Assembly (NCBI GenBank): GCA_910577785.1
Contig: CAJTNT010000065.1
Location: forward strand, 1 to 16,809
DNA from: an uncultured Lachnospiraceae bacterium
GTDB lineage: Bacteria > Bacillota > Clostridia > Lachnospirales > Lachnospiraceae
Direction: 5' to 3'
Length of the DNA stretch: 16,809 bases
Made by a program: the position numbers and the translations under genes. The notes under the pieces were generated by a model. It was not told where the DNA came from, made no database searches, and saw only the letters and a program-made list of their open reading frames with translations. Positions 1-6,760 of this stretch are shown here, piece by piece (position 1 is the first letter of the stretch; every line of letters begins with the position of its first letter).

Positions 1-219
1 AATAGGAATCCAATACTTACCAGTGGATTCCATACAGACGTGATAACAATTATTCTCGATGAGCCAGCTGTGAAACCTTTGAATATCCGAGTTGATGGTT
101 GAAAATGATTTTTGTCTGTATTCGGATATCCCGTCCTTGTTAGTAATTACGATGGTTGCAACGATAACATTTTTGTGGACATCAAGCCCACAGCAGATGG
201 AGTATTTTAGCTTCATCAT
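1..219 (-). CDS. IS110-family transposase (DEDD recombinase), N-terminal part, runs off the window
   Basis: This is the first 73 codons of an IS110-type transposase read leftwards, with the rest outside the window. The N-terminus has the family signature G-L-D-V-H-K (Asp13, the first acidic residue of the RuvC-like DEDD site) and, near the edge, M-E-S-T-G-K-Y-W (Glu64, the second acidic residue). These recombinases move their element by a site-specific reaction without terminal inverted repeats, guided in studied members by an RNA made from the element's noncoding end. ATG at 219 (or the next codon, 216) follows a good AAGGTGG ribosome binding site at about 227-233 on the minus strand. Nothing in the visible part is broken. 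Whether the remaining catalytic residues and the Tnp20 domain are intact cannot be seen. Confidence 0.93.
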   Translation of the reverse strand, partial: MMKLKYSICCGLDVHKNVIVATIVITNKDGISEYRQKSFSTINSDIQRFHSWLIENNCYHVCMESTGKYWIPI

Positions 220-238
220 AAGTATCACCACCTTAAAT

Positions 239-426
239 AAAAAGGAATAGCAACATTGACTGTCATCCTGCGACTGAATAAACATGGTTTATTACCAATG
301 ATAAGAGTCCGGGCTCAAAGTCCCACTTGTTTGTGCTTGAAGGGATGACGGCACATATAACTATACGGGGTCGAAAATAAATTCGCCACTTCTCCTTCCG
401 TGCTCTGTAGTGTATTGCTATTCCAT
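239..426 (-). ncRNA. Candidate IS110 bridge RNA
   Basis: The left end upstream of the transposase shows features expected of a structured RNA read on the minus strand. A 10-bp perfect stem (GGAATAGCAA at 244-253 with TTGCTATTCC at 415-424) closes a 181-base segment. The closing strand is followed on the minus strand by CCTTTTTATTT, a U-run that could end transcription. Inside are a 7-bp stem (262-268 with 343-349), a hairpin with 7-bp arms (277-293), a hairpin at 369-387 and a hairpin at about 308-319. A promoter (433-461) would start transcripts at about 426, just outside the stem. Studied IS110 elements encode a bridge RNA of similar size here that binds target and donor DNA. The function is inferred from position and structure. 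Confidence 0.55.
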
Positions 427-432
427 AGAAGA

Positions 433-461
433 ATTATAAGACAAAAAGAGGAGGGGCACAA
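433..461 (-). promoter_or_regulatory. Promoter for the IS110 left-end RNA
   Basis: On the minus strand a perfect TATAAT -10 box (433-438) is preceded at 17 bases by TTGTGC (456-461), a 3-of-6 match to the -35 consensus. The predicted start near 426 lies two bases before the closing stem of the candidate RNA. The -10 is strong and the -35 weak, so strength is uncertain. Confidence 0.5.
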
Positions 462-552
462 CATTTTTTCATAACTTGTTTGTGCCTTGAGCGAAGCGAA
501 AGGAATGATAAAAACTATGAAGGGACGGAATAGTTACTACAGGAGAGATGCA

Positions 553-1425
553 ATGTACGAGATGAGGTTAAGGGCATACGCCAAGGTGAACCTGGGGTTG
601 GACGTGCTCCGGCGCAGGGAGGACGGCTACCACGAGGTAAAGATGGTGATGCAGACGGTGGGGATTTATGATAATCTCTGCCTGAAGAGAGTAAGAAGCC
701 CTGGGATCCGTGTGGCCACGAATTTATTCTATCTGCCGGAGAATGAGAATAATCTGGTCTACCAGGCGGCGAAGCTTCTGATGGATGAATTTGGGCTGCC
801 TGGCGGGATATTTATTGACTTGCAGAAACGTATCCCGGTAGCGGCAGGGATGGCAGGCGGAAGCTCAGACGCGGCGGCTGTCCTCTATGGGATGAACCAG
901 ATGTACCGTTTAAGGCTGCCGAAAAGGGAATTGATGAAGCGTGGGGTGAGGCTGGGGGCAGATGTGCCCTATTGCATTATGCGAGGGACCGCCCTGGCGG
1001 AAGGGATTGGCGAAGAGCTTACGCCATTGCCCCCGGCGCCGGACTGCCATGTGCTGATTGCCAAGCCGCCCATCAGCGTGTCTACGAAATTTGTGTACGA
1101 GAACCTGAAGCTGGATGAGATGCTTGCGCATCCGCAGATTGATCTGGTGGTAAAGGGAATCCGGGATCAAGACCTGCCGGGCATGGCTTCCCATATGGGG
1201 AATGTGCTGGAGAGTGTCACCATCCCCCATTATCCAGTGATTGCCCAGATCAAGGAGGAGATGGTACGGGGCGGGGCGCTGCAGGCTATGATGAGCGGGA
1301 GCGGCCCTACCGTATTCGGGCTGTTTGAGGACGAAGGGCTGGCCAAGCAGGCCTGCCAGAAGATACTGGACGGCGGGCTGGCCAAGCAGGTGTACGTAAC
1401 GGAGATGTTCAATGTCCGCAGTTAA
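553..1425 (+). CDS. ispE: 4-diphosphocytidyl-2-C-methyl-D-erythritol kinase
   Basis: IspE is the GHMP-family kinase that phosphorylates CDP-methylerythritol with ATP in the non-mevalonate (MEP) isoprenoid pathway, in the cytoplasm. The 290-residue product has the usual family length. Visible motifs are A-Y-A-K-V-N-L-G-L with catalytic Lys11, the glycine-rich ATP loop P-V-A-A-G-M-A-G-G-S-S-D (95-106), G-A-D-V-P with catalytic Asp137, and the C-terminal G-S-G-P-T-V-F GHMP motif. ATG 553 is chosen because AGGAG (541-545) lies 7 bases upstream and the protein then starts close to the conserved N-terminus. An in-frame TTG at 487 would add 22 unconserved residues. The 3' end overlaps the next gene by 14 bases. 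The IS110 element lies immediately upstream, so the native promoter may be displaced. Confidence 0.97.
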   Translation: MYEMRLRAYAKVNLGLDVLRRREDGYHEVKMVMQTVGIYDNLCLKRVRSPGIRVATNLFYLPENENNLVYQAAKLLMDEFGLPGGIFIDLQKRIPVAAGMAGGSSDAAAVLYGMNQMYRLRLPKRELMKRGVRLGADVPYCIMRGTALAEGIGEELTPLPPAPDCHVLIAKPPISVSTKFVYENLKLDEMLAHPQIDLVVKGIRDQDLPGMASHMGNVLESVTIPHYPVIAQIKEEMVRGGALQAMMSGSGPTVFGLFEDEGLAKQACQKILDGGLAKQVYVTEMFNVRS

Positions 1426-2110
1426 ACAGAAGAAGGTGGTGGAGAAGATGAAGCTGGATATGGACGCGTACCTTCCTCTGCGGGATGTGGTGTTCCAGAC
1501 GCTGCGGGAAGCAATTTTTAAAGGGGAGCTAAGGCCCGGAGAGCGTCTGATGGAGCTGCAGCTAGCCAAGCGGCTGGGGGTGAGCCGTACTCCTATCCGG
1601 GAGGCCATCCGCATGCTGGAACTGGAGGGCTTGGCTGTGACTGTGCCGCGCAAAGGCGCAGAGGTTGCCCGAATGACCGAGAAAGAAATGGAAGACGTCC
1701 TGCAGATACGCCGGGCTCTGGACGAGCTGGCTGTGGGCCTTGCCTGTGACAATATGACCGAGGAGGCAATGGGGAAGATATATATTGCCCTCAAGAATTT
1801 TGAGAAGAAGACAAAGGGCGGGGATGTGAAGGCCACTGCTCAGGCTGACGTAGATTTCCATGATGCGATCTATCAGGCTTCGAATAACCCCAAGCTGGTG
1901 AACATGCTGAACAACCTGCGGGGGCAGATGTACCGCTACCGCGTGGAGTATCTGAAAGACCAGGGCATTTATCCCAGGCTGATGGAAGAACATAAGAGAA
2001 TATATGAGGGGCTCAAGCACAGGGACAAGGAGACAGTGGTGGAGATTGTCAGCTGCCATGTGATGAACCAGGAGATTGTCATAAAGAATATGATTCAGGG
2101 AAGGGAATAA
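1412..2110 (+). CDS. GntR-family transcriptional regulator, FadR/FCD subfamily
   Basis: A 232-residue DNA-binding regulator. An N-terminal winged helix (about residues 18-85) has the GntR pattern L-R-E-A-I-F-K-G-E-L-R-P-G-E-R-L and S-R-T-P-I-R-E-A-I-R. A C-terminal helical FCD ligand domain (about 90-225) follows. FCD metal-binding positions appear intact: the Asp and His of D-V-D-F-H-D-A, the His of E-E-H-K-R, and the His of S-C-H-V. Such domains sense small carboxylates or use a bound metal, but the ligand is not readable here. ATG 1412 overlaps ispE and has GGAG at 1401-1404, 7 bases upstream. ATG 1448 (13th codon) with a GGTGGTGGAG stretch is an alternative. Translation is probably coupled to ispE. 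A strong terminator follows at 2216-2247. Confidence 0.93.
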   Translation: MSAVKQKKVVEKMKLDMDAYLPLRDVVFQTLREAIFKGELRPGERLMELQLAKRLGVSRTPIREAIRMLELEGLAVTVPRKGAEVARMTEKEMEDVLQIRRALDELAVGLACDNMTEEAMGKIYIALKNFEKKTKGGDVKATAQADVDFHDAIYQASNNPKLVNMLNNLRGQMYRYRVEYLKDQGIYPRLMEEHKRIYEGLKHRDKETVVEIVSCHVMNQEIVIKNMIQGRE

Positions 2111-2170
2111 ATCTTGTCTGGCTGCAGGTTTTTGAGGGGAGGAAAAAGATATTCCTTAACCGTTCCTAAG

Positions 2171-2186
2171 CCAGTATAAAAACTGG
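2171..2186 (+). other. Small hairpin before the gntR terminator
   Basis: CCAGT and ACTGG form a 5-bp stem around ATAAAA in the 3' region of gntR. There is no U-run directly after it, so it is not a terminator by itself. It lies 30 bases before the strong terminator. Confidence 0.3.
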
Positions 2187-2215
2187 AAAAATAGGGAAAA
2201 TAAAACAGAGAGAGT

Positions 2216-2247
2216 AAAAAAGGATAAACATAGTGTTATCCTTTTTT
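2216..2247 (+). terminator. Rho-independent terminator of ispE-gntR
   Basis: A perfect 12-bp stem pairs AAAAAAGGATAA (2216-2227) with TTATCCTTTTTT (2236-2247) around an 8-base loop. The A-tract on one side and T-tract on the other make it potentially bidirectional, although only plus-strand transcripts are expected here. It separates ispE-gntR from the germination operon. Confidence 0.9.
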
Positions 2248-2369
2248 GTTTTAGGAAATTTTTCCGCTTATGCAATTGGCTTTTCACATTTGAAATCAGA
2301 TGGCTTGCCCGAAGCATCGTCCGTCTTGCCAGCCGCACGGCCAAAATTATAACAGAAGGGAGTTGTCAT

Positions 2370-3863
2370 ATGGCGGTTCAGATTGTACAGGATTTGGAAC
2401 AAAATATAAAAAATTTTGAGGATCTGTTTGCGGACTGCGCAGATATAAAAAGGCGCAGGATCCGGGTAGGGGAACAACGGGAGAGGGAGTGCTATATTGC
2501 TTATATTGAAGTATCGCTGAGCAATGTGGACTGGGAGGACTCGGCAGTCGGCAAGTTCTTGCAGACGCTGCAGGGAATGCCGGAAGGGGAAATGGTGGAA
2601 TACGTCAGGAAAAATATTGGTGGGATTTCAGACGCCCAGCCTTTCGGCACGCTGGAGGAGGCGGCGCAGGGGATGCTGTGCGGGGATACGCTGGTGTTTC
2701 TGGAAGGTTATGATAAGGCGCTGAAAATCCCTGACAAGGGTTATCCTGGAAGGGGGGTCTATGAGACAGAATCGGAGAAAATAATCCGTGGGTCCAATGA
2801 AGGCTTTTCGGAGTCCATAAAGCTGAATACGGCCTTAATCCGCAAGCGCCTGCGGAGCCCCCATGTCAAGGTAAAGGAAAGCTTTGCCGGGAAACGGACG
2901 AATACAAATGTGGATTTGGTGTATATGAAGGATTTAATCCATCCAGGGGTGCTGAAGGAGGCAGAAAAGAGGTTGGGGGAATTTGAGATTGACGGGGCTT
3001 TGGACAGCGGGATTATTGAGCAGCTGACAGAGAAACGGAAATATTCACCCTTCCCGCAGTTCCAGACTACCCAGCGCCCAGACCGTGCGGCAATGGCAAT
3101 CCTGGAAGGAAGGATTGTGATGCTGACGGACAATTCCCCCGTGGCGCTGATTTTTCCTGCTACTTATAACACATTTATCCAGACCAGCGATGATTATTAC
3201 AGCCGCTGGGAGATTGCTTCCTTTACGAGGGTGCTGCGCTATCTGGCCTCATTTCTGGCGATGGTGTTCCCAGGGCTATATCTGGCAATGACAAATTTCC
3301 ATACACAGATCCTGCCGACAGATTTGCTGCTGTCTTTGGCGGCGGCTAGGCAGGGGGTGCCGTTTCCGGCTTTGGTGGAGGTGCTGATTATGGAAATGGC
3401 CTTTGAACTGCTGCGTGAGGCAGGGGTGCGCCTTCCGGGGGCAAATGGAAATACAATTGGCATTGTAGGGGGGCTAATTATTGGGCAGGCAGCGGTGGAC
3501 GCCAATATTGTCAGCCCGATTGTGGTAATCGTCGTCGCCCTCACTGCCCTGTGTTCCTTTGCCGTGCCCAATGAGGAGTTAGGCACTGCTTTCCGTATCC
3601 TGAAATTCGCGTTTATTTTCCTGTGCGGGTGGATGGGCTTCTTTGGATTCCTGGCAGGGCTGTTGGGCGTACTGATCCATCTGTCGCATTTGGAGAGCTT
3701 TGGGATTCCTTACCTGGCTCCCTTTGTGGGGGCGGATTTAAGCGGCTACCAGGACGAGCGGGACACATTCCTGCGCCTGCCGCTGGAATTTCTGAAGAAA
3801 CGGCCAGTCTACACAAGGGAAGGCGCACGTACCAGGCTGAGGATAAATAAGGATAAGAAGTGA
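2370..3863 (+). CDS. gerAA: Spore germinant receptor A subunit (GerA family)
   Basis: This is the A subunit of a GerA-type nutrient germinant receptor, located in the inner membrane of the spore. The 497-residue protein matches the family length. A soluble N-terminal half carries the family signatures R-G-S-N-E-G-F-S-E-S (about 140-149), N-T-A-L-I-R-K-R-L-R-S-P (about 153-164) and R-P-D-R-A-A (about 237-242). Membrane segments start near residue 288 and include the conserved F-H-T-Q-I-L-P-T-D stretch (310-318) and N-T-I-G-I-V-G-G-L-I-I-G-Q-A-A-V (361-376). ATG 2370 has GAAGGGAG (2355-2362) 7 bases upstream. It leads a gerA-gerB-gerC operon. Such operons are usually forespore sigma-G dependent; I searched the 120 bases upstream and saw no convincing sigma-G promoter. 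Confidence 0.96.
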   Translation: MAVQIVQDLEQNIKNFEDLFADCADIKRRRIRVGEQRERECYIAYIEVSLSNVDWEDSAVGKFLQTLQGMPEGEMVEYVRKNIGGISDAQPFGTLEEAAQGMLCGDTLVFLEGYDKALKIPDKGYPGRGVYETESEKIIRGSNEGFSESIKLNTALIRKRLRSPHVKVKESFAGKRTNTNVDLVYMKDLIHPGVLKEAEKRLGEFEIDGALDSGIIEQLTEKRKYSPFPQFQTTQRPDRAAMAILEGRIVMLTDNSPVALIFPATYNTFIQTSDDYYSRWEIASFTRVLRYLASFLAMVFPGLYLAMTNFHTQILPTDLLLSLAAARQGVPFPALVEVLIMEMAFELLREAGVRLPGANGNTIGIVGGLIIGQAAVDANIVSPIVVIVVALTALCSFAVPNEELGTAFRILKFAFIFLCGWMGFFGFLAGLLGVLIHLSHLESFGIPYLAPFVGADLSGYQDERDTFLRLPLEFLKKRPVYTREGARTRLRINKDKK

Positions 3864-3997
3864 GAAGTAAAATGTAAGCAGCAGTGATTCGGCAAGCCTG
3901 TACAGGGGTTTTCCGTACTCAAAATAACTTATGTCAAGGCTTATAACCTGAGAAGGCATTGGCAGTTACTATTATTTTAGGATGAAGAGAGGAAATT

Positions 3998-5113
3998 ATG
4001 TTTGCGGATAATTGGAAAATATCATTACGGCAGGTGAAACGATTATTGATTTTGGATATTTTTGGCCTCAGCAGCCTGCTGCTGCCAGGGATGCTGTCCT
4101 CCCTGACAGGGGCGGACGGGGTCTTCTGCCTGTTGCTGGGGATGGCAGGGGGCAGTCTGCTGCTGCTTGGCATAGGGGTAAACCTCAGGCAGATGAAAGA
4201 AGATTATTACCACTATATGGCAGAGACGGTAGGGCAATTCCTGGCAGATTTCTTCATGGTGTTCTATTTCTTGTATTTTATTACCCTCTGTGGGTTTGTG
4301 CTGTATGAAACAGCCACGCTGGCGTTGTCTTGGATGCTACCGGACGGCTCTTTCTGGGGCGTGTGCGTTTTGCTGCTGCTGCTGGCGGCCTATGGCACCA
4401 TACGGGGGATTGAGGGGCGCGCCAGGATTTATGAAATCCTCTTCTGGTTCCTGGGCGTGCCGCTGCTGGTGATGCTGTTTCTGGCTATGCAGAAGGTGGA
4501 TTCAGACCGCTGGGCGCCGATTGTATATTCTGAGGGGGGAGGGATCCTGCAGGGAGGCCTGTCCTTTGGCATTTTCCTGCTGCCGCTGGCGGGGATCCTG
4601 TTCCTGAAGCCTTTCTGTAAGGAAGGGCAGAAGCTGGCTTCCTGTGCGCGGACGGCTCTTTTTAGCGTTACGCTGCTGGATGGGGTGATTTATCTGATTT
4701 TGCTGGGGGTATTTGGGAGCAATACCATGGGGATCCTAAGGCGCCCGGCCATTACCCTGATGGGGATGATCAACTTGCCGGGAGGATTTTTTACCAGGCA
4801 GGATGTGGTGATGATTTCCGTATGGTTTTTCGCGCTGTTTGCGCTGCTGCATACAGGGCTTTTCCAAAGCTCCTTGATTATAAAGGAAGTGTTCCATGAG
4901 GAAAGGGGGCGGTGGAGCCTTGCCGCTGCTGTGGCGCTGGCATTTGCCGTGGCTGTGGCTCTTTTTCACAATCAGATCTTGGCGGAGGCCTACGGCATTT
5001 ACCAGAAATGGATTGCGCTGCCAGGGATCGCCATGATTTCCCTGCTGCTGCTGATGGTACACTGGATCCGCTTCGGCAAAGGAAGCGTGGGCAAGAAAGG
5101 AGGGGGCAGATGA
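3998..5113 (+). CDS. gerAB: Spore germinant receptor B subunit (GerAB, amino-acid-permease fold)
   Basis: The B subunit of the germinant receptor is a polytopic protein of the APC transporter superfamily that is thought to bind the germinant. The 371-residue product is almost entirely hydrophobic, with about ten predicted membrane spans and short charged loops. The first span begins with the L-D-I-F-G-L-S-S-L-L-L-P-G region (about 19-31), where the family has its unwound helix. ATG 3998 follows AGAGAGGA with normal spacing. A 134-base gap separates it from gerAA, longer than usual for these operons, with no terminator-like hairpin with a U-run. The 3' end overlaps gerAC by 4 bases (ATGA). Confidence 0.95.
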   Translation: MFADNWKISLRQVKRLLILDIFGLSSLLLPGMLSSLTGADGVFCLLLGMAGGSLLLLGIGVNLRQMKEDYYHYMAETVGQFLADFFMVFYFLYFITLCGFVLYETATLALSWMLPDGSFWGVCVLLLLLAAYGTIRGIEGRARIYEILFWFLGVPLLVMLFLAMQKVDSDRWAPIVYSEGGGILQGGLSFGIFLLPLAGILFLKPFCKEGQKLASCARTALFSVTLLDGVIYLILLGVFGSNTMGILRRPAITLMGMINLPGGFFTRQDVVMISVWFFALFALLHTGLFQSSLIIKEVFHEERGRWSLAAAVALAFAVAVALFHNQILAEAYGIYQKWIALPGIAMISLLLLMVHWIRFGKGSVGKKGGGR

Positions 5114-6222
5114 TGCAGAACATGTATGGAACGATGAGGAAAGGCAAGAAAAGCGTATGCTGCCTGGCGGCCGCCGCGAGCCTGGCCTGCTGCGGCTGTA
5201 CGACTACGGAGCTGGAGCAGCGCAGCTTCCCTTTGGCCGTGGGAATTGACTGGCAGGAAGACCGGGAAGTGTTTGCCGTCAGCTTTGATTTTCCAGATTT
5301 GGCGCAGGTTTCAGAAAAGGGCAAGACGGCAGATACGCCGATGGCCTTGTCCCTGGAAGGGGCGGATCTCTACCATGTAGAAAAATCTTATGAGAATAAC
5401 ACCAACCGCCTGCTGGATTACAACCATATGAAGGCGGTTGTGGTAGGGGAGGAGATCCTAAAGCAGGAGGAAGCCCTGCGTTCCCTGCTGCTGGCGTGGG
5501 AGCAGCGGGAGGCTTCTGCAAGGAACTGCAGCCTGCTGGTGGGAGGCGGCTCGGCAGCAGAAATCCTCAGCCTGACCAGCGAGACGGAAGGCTCCATGGG
5601 AAAGTACCTGGAGGAAATGCTGGAGAGCCAGAAGGATTTCAGGCAAAATAAAATCGTGACAATGGGGGATTTGATGAATCAGTGGCATAACCAAGATCAG
5701 CTCTTGCTGATTCCCATACTGACAGAAAATGGGGAGCGTCCGGTGATTACGGCGTATGCGGCTGTTTCGGATTTTGCTTACCGCGGGAGGATCTCCGTGC
5801 AGGAGGCGATGCGGTCTTTTCTGTCACAAGGGCTTCTAGGGCGCTTTACCTGTGAGCCAGAGGAGGGGGAAGCCGTAGAAATCTCTGGCCTTGAGGTATC
5901 CTGCGAGATTAAGAAGGAAGAAAACCAACCTGTGGTTACCGTAAGCATCCAAGGGCAGGGGCGGCTGAAGACAGGGCAGGCAGATTCGGCCACAGAAAAA
6001 TACCGCTTGGAGGAAAAGCTGGAACAGGGGCTTGCCGCAGACCTGCAGGAGACGGCAGGGAGGATGCAGGAAGAGCTTGGGATTGATATGACGGACAGTT
6101 ACCTTCTGCTGGGAGGGCATAACCGGGAACTGTATCAGGAGTACCAGGGGTTGGCGGAAACTTATCACCGCAAGGTACGGCAGGTGTTCCAGGTGGATAT
6201 TGAGGTTCTGAATTGGGAGTGA
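5110..6222 (+). CDS. gerAC: Spore germinant receptor C subunit (GerAC lipoprotein)
   Basis: The C subunit of the germinant receptor is a lipoprotein on the outer face of the spore inner membrane. The 370-residue product has a short basic N-terminus (R-K-G-K-K, 10-14), a hydrophobic segment and a cysteine cluster L-A-C-C-G-C (25-30) as lipobox, so the lipidated cysteine is ambiguous among 27, 28 and 30. The mature part opens with the family pattern E-L-E-Q-R-S-F-P-L-A-V-G-I-D-W and ends with the conserved C-terminal domain. The frame is open from 4912, but ATG 5110 is chosen because AGGAGG at 5098-5103 lies 6 bases upstream, it overlaps the gerAB stop as ATGA, and it places the signal peptide at the N-terminus. 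ATG 5113 is also possible. Confidence 0.94.
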   Translation: MMQNMYGTMRKGKKSVCCLAAAASLACCGCTTTELEQRSFPLAVGIDWQEDREVFAVSFDFPDLAQVSEKGKTADTPMALSLEGADLYHVEKSYENNTNRLLDYNHMKAVVVGEEILKQEEALRSLLLAWEQREASARNCSLLVGGGSAAEILSLTSETEGSMGKYLEEMLESQKDFRQNKIVTMGDLMNQWHNQDQLLLIPILTENGERPVITAYAAVSDFAYRGRISVQEAMRSFLSQGLLGRFTCEPEEGEAVEISGLEVSCEIKKEENQPVVTVSIQGQGRLKTGQADSATEKYRLEEKLEQGLAADLQETAGRMQEELGIDMTDSYLLLGGHNRELYQEYQGLAETYHRKVRQVFQVDIEVLNWE

Positions 6223-6233
6223 ATATAGGAAAG

Positions 6234-6274
6234 CAGCCGCATGAAAGGGAGATCCTAAAGCGGCTGTTTTTATT
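6234..6274 (+). terminator. Terminator of the ger operon
   Basis: CAGCCGC (6234-6240) pairs perfectly with GCGGCTG (6260-6266) around a 19-base loop and is followed by TTTTTATTTT. It lies 12 bases after the gerAC stop and just before the padR promoter. Confidence 0.85.
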
Positions 6275-6286
6275 TTAAAATAATTG

Positions 6287-6315
6287 TTGACAAATAATAT
6301 TATACAGTGTATAGT
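6287..6315 (+). promoter_or_regulatory. Promoter of the padR operon with an embedded palindrome
   Basis: A perfect -35 TTGACA (6287-6292), a 17-base spacer and TATAGT (6310-6315) make a near-consensus vegetative promoter. The palindrome TATACA-G-TGTATA (6301-6313) straddles the spacer and -10 box, where a bound repressor would block polymerase. The obvious candidate repressor is the PadR protein encoded just downstream, which is an inference from position. Confidence 0.85.
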
Positions 6316-6324
6316 ATTAAATAT

Positions 6325-6355
6325 AAAATAGTAATGCATCAAAAATAGTAATGCA
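6325..6355 (+). repeat. Two 14-bp direct repeats in the padR leader
   Basis: AAAATAGTAATGCA occurs at 6325-6338 and again at 6342-6355, a 17-bp period, directly after the expected transcription start. It could be a second operator or a local duplication. Confidence 0.8.
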
Positions 6356-6436
6356 CAAAAAATAATATCTTAACCTGTAACTGTGAAGGCATGGAACAGT
6401 TTCGTTTATTTCAGCAGAGGATAAAGGAGTGATGGC

Positions 6437-6760
6437 ATGGTATTTAATACAGGTGCAGCTCTTTTGGACGCAATTGTCCTGGCAGTTGTGTGTAAGGAGG
6501 AAGAGGGCACATATGGTTATAAAATCACCCAGGATGTGCGCAAGGCTATCGAGGTATCAGAGTCCACGCTGTATCCGGTATTGCGGCGCCTGCAGAAGGA
6601 TGGCTGCCTTGAGGTATATGATGTGGAATGCGGGGGCAGGAACCGCAGGTATTACAAAATTACGGCAGAGGGGCTGGCGCAGCTGAATTTATATCGTTCA
6701 GAATGGGTGAATTATTCTTCTAAAATTACATTGTTATTTTCGGGAGGAGAGTTGGCATGA
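6437..6760 (+). CDS. PadR-family transcriptional regulator
   Basis: A 107-residue winged-helix regulator of the PadR type. It has T-Y-G-Y-K-I-T-Q-D (25-33), the recognition-helix stretch S-E-S-T-L-Y-P-V-L-R-R-L-Q-K-D-G (41-56) and the wing G-G-R-N-R-R-Y-Y-K-I-T. The length fits the short subfamily-1 PadR proteins that commonly sit before HAAS/DUF1700 genes. ATG 6437 has AAGGAG (6424-6429) 7 bases upstream. Its stop overlaps the start of the next gene (ATGA), so the two are probably translationally coupled. A 6-bp inverted repeat AACTGT/ACAGTT (6379-6401) and the palindrome in the promoter are possible autoregulation sites. The effector is unknown. Confidence 0.95.
   Translation: MVFNTGAALLDAIVLAVVCKEEEGTYGYKITQDVRKAIEVSESTLYPVLRRLQKDGCLEVYDVECGGRNRRYYKITAEGLAQLNLYRSEWVNYSSKITLLFSGGELA

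Larger units (their letters stand above)
1..473 (-). mobile_element. Left end of an IS110-family insertion sequence
   Basis: The transposase start plus about 250 bases of noncoding left end belong to one IS110 element extending leftwards out of the window. IS110 elements lack inverted terminal repeats, so the boundary is not self-evident. About 473/474 is inferred because the sequence at 474-490 matches an internal guide-like sequence at 325-340, as expected if 474 onward is the target flank. If correct, the element sits roughly 80 bases upstream of the ispE start and is transcribed away from it. The boundary is an inference, with an uncertainty of about 20 bases. Confidence 0.65.

Noticed and set aside
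487..552. TTG 487 as the ispE start
   Set aside because: The extra 22 residues are not part of the conserved IspE N-terminus, while ATG 553 has a well-placed AGGAG.
910..1836. 308-codon minus-strand open frame across ispE and gntR
   Set aside because: It is antisense to two clear genes, has serine/arginine-rich composition typical of a shadow frame, no recognisable motif and no ribosome binding site.
3897..3906. CCTGTACAGG palindrome between gerAA and gerAB
   Set aside because: It is an isolated 10-bp palindrome with no promoter or U-run nearby; nothing supports a role.
4912..5109. Upstream extension of gerAC into gerAB
   Set aside because: It would bury the signal peptide and cysteine cluster 67 residues into the protein. 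ATG 5110 has a strong ribosome binding site.
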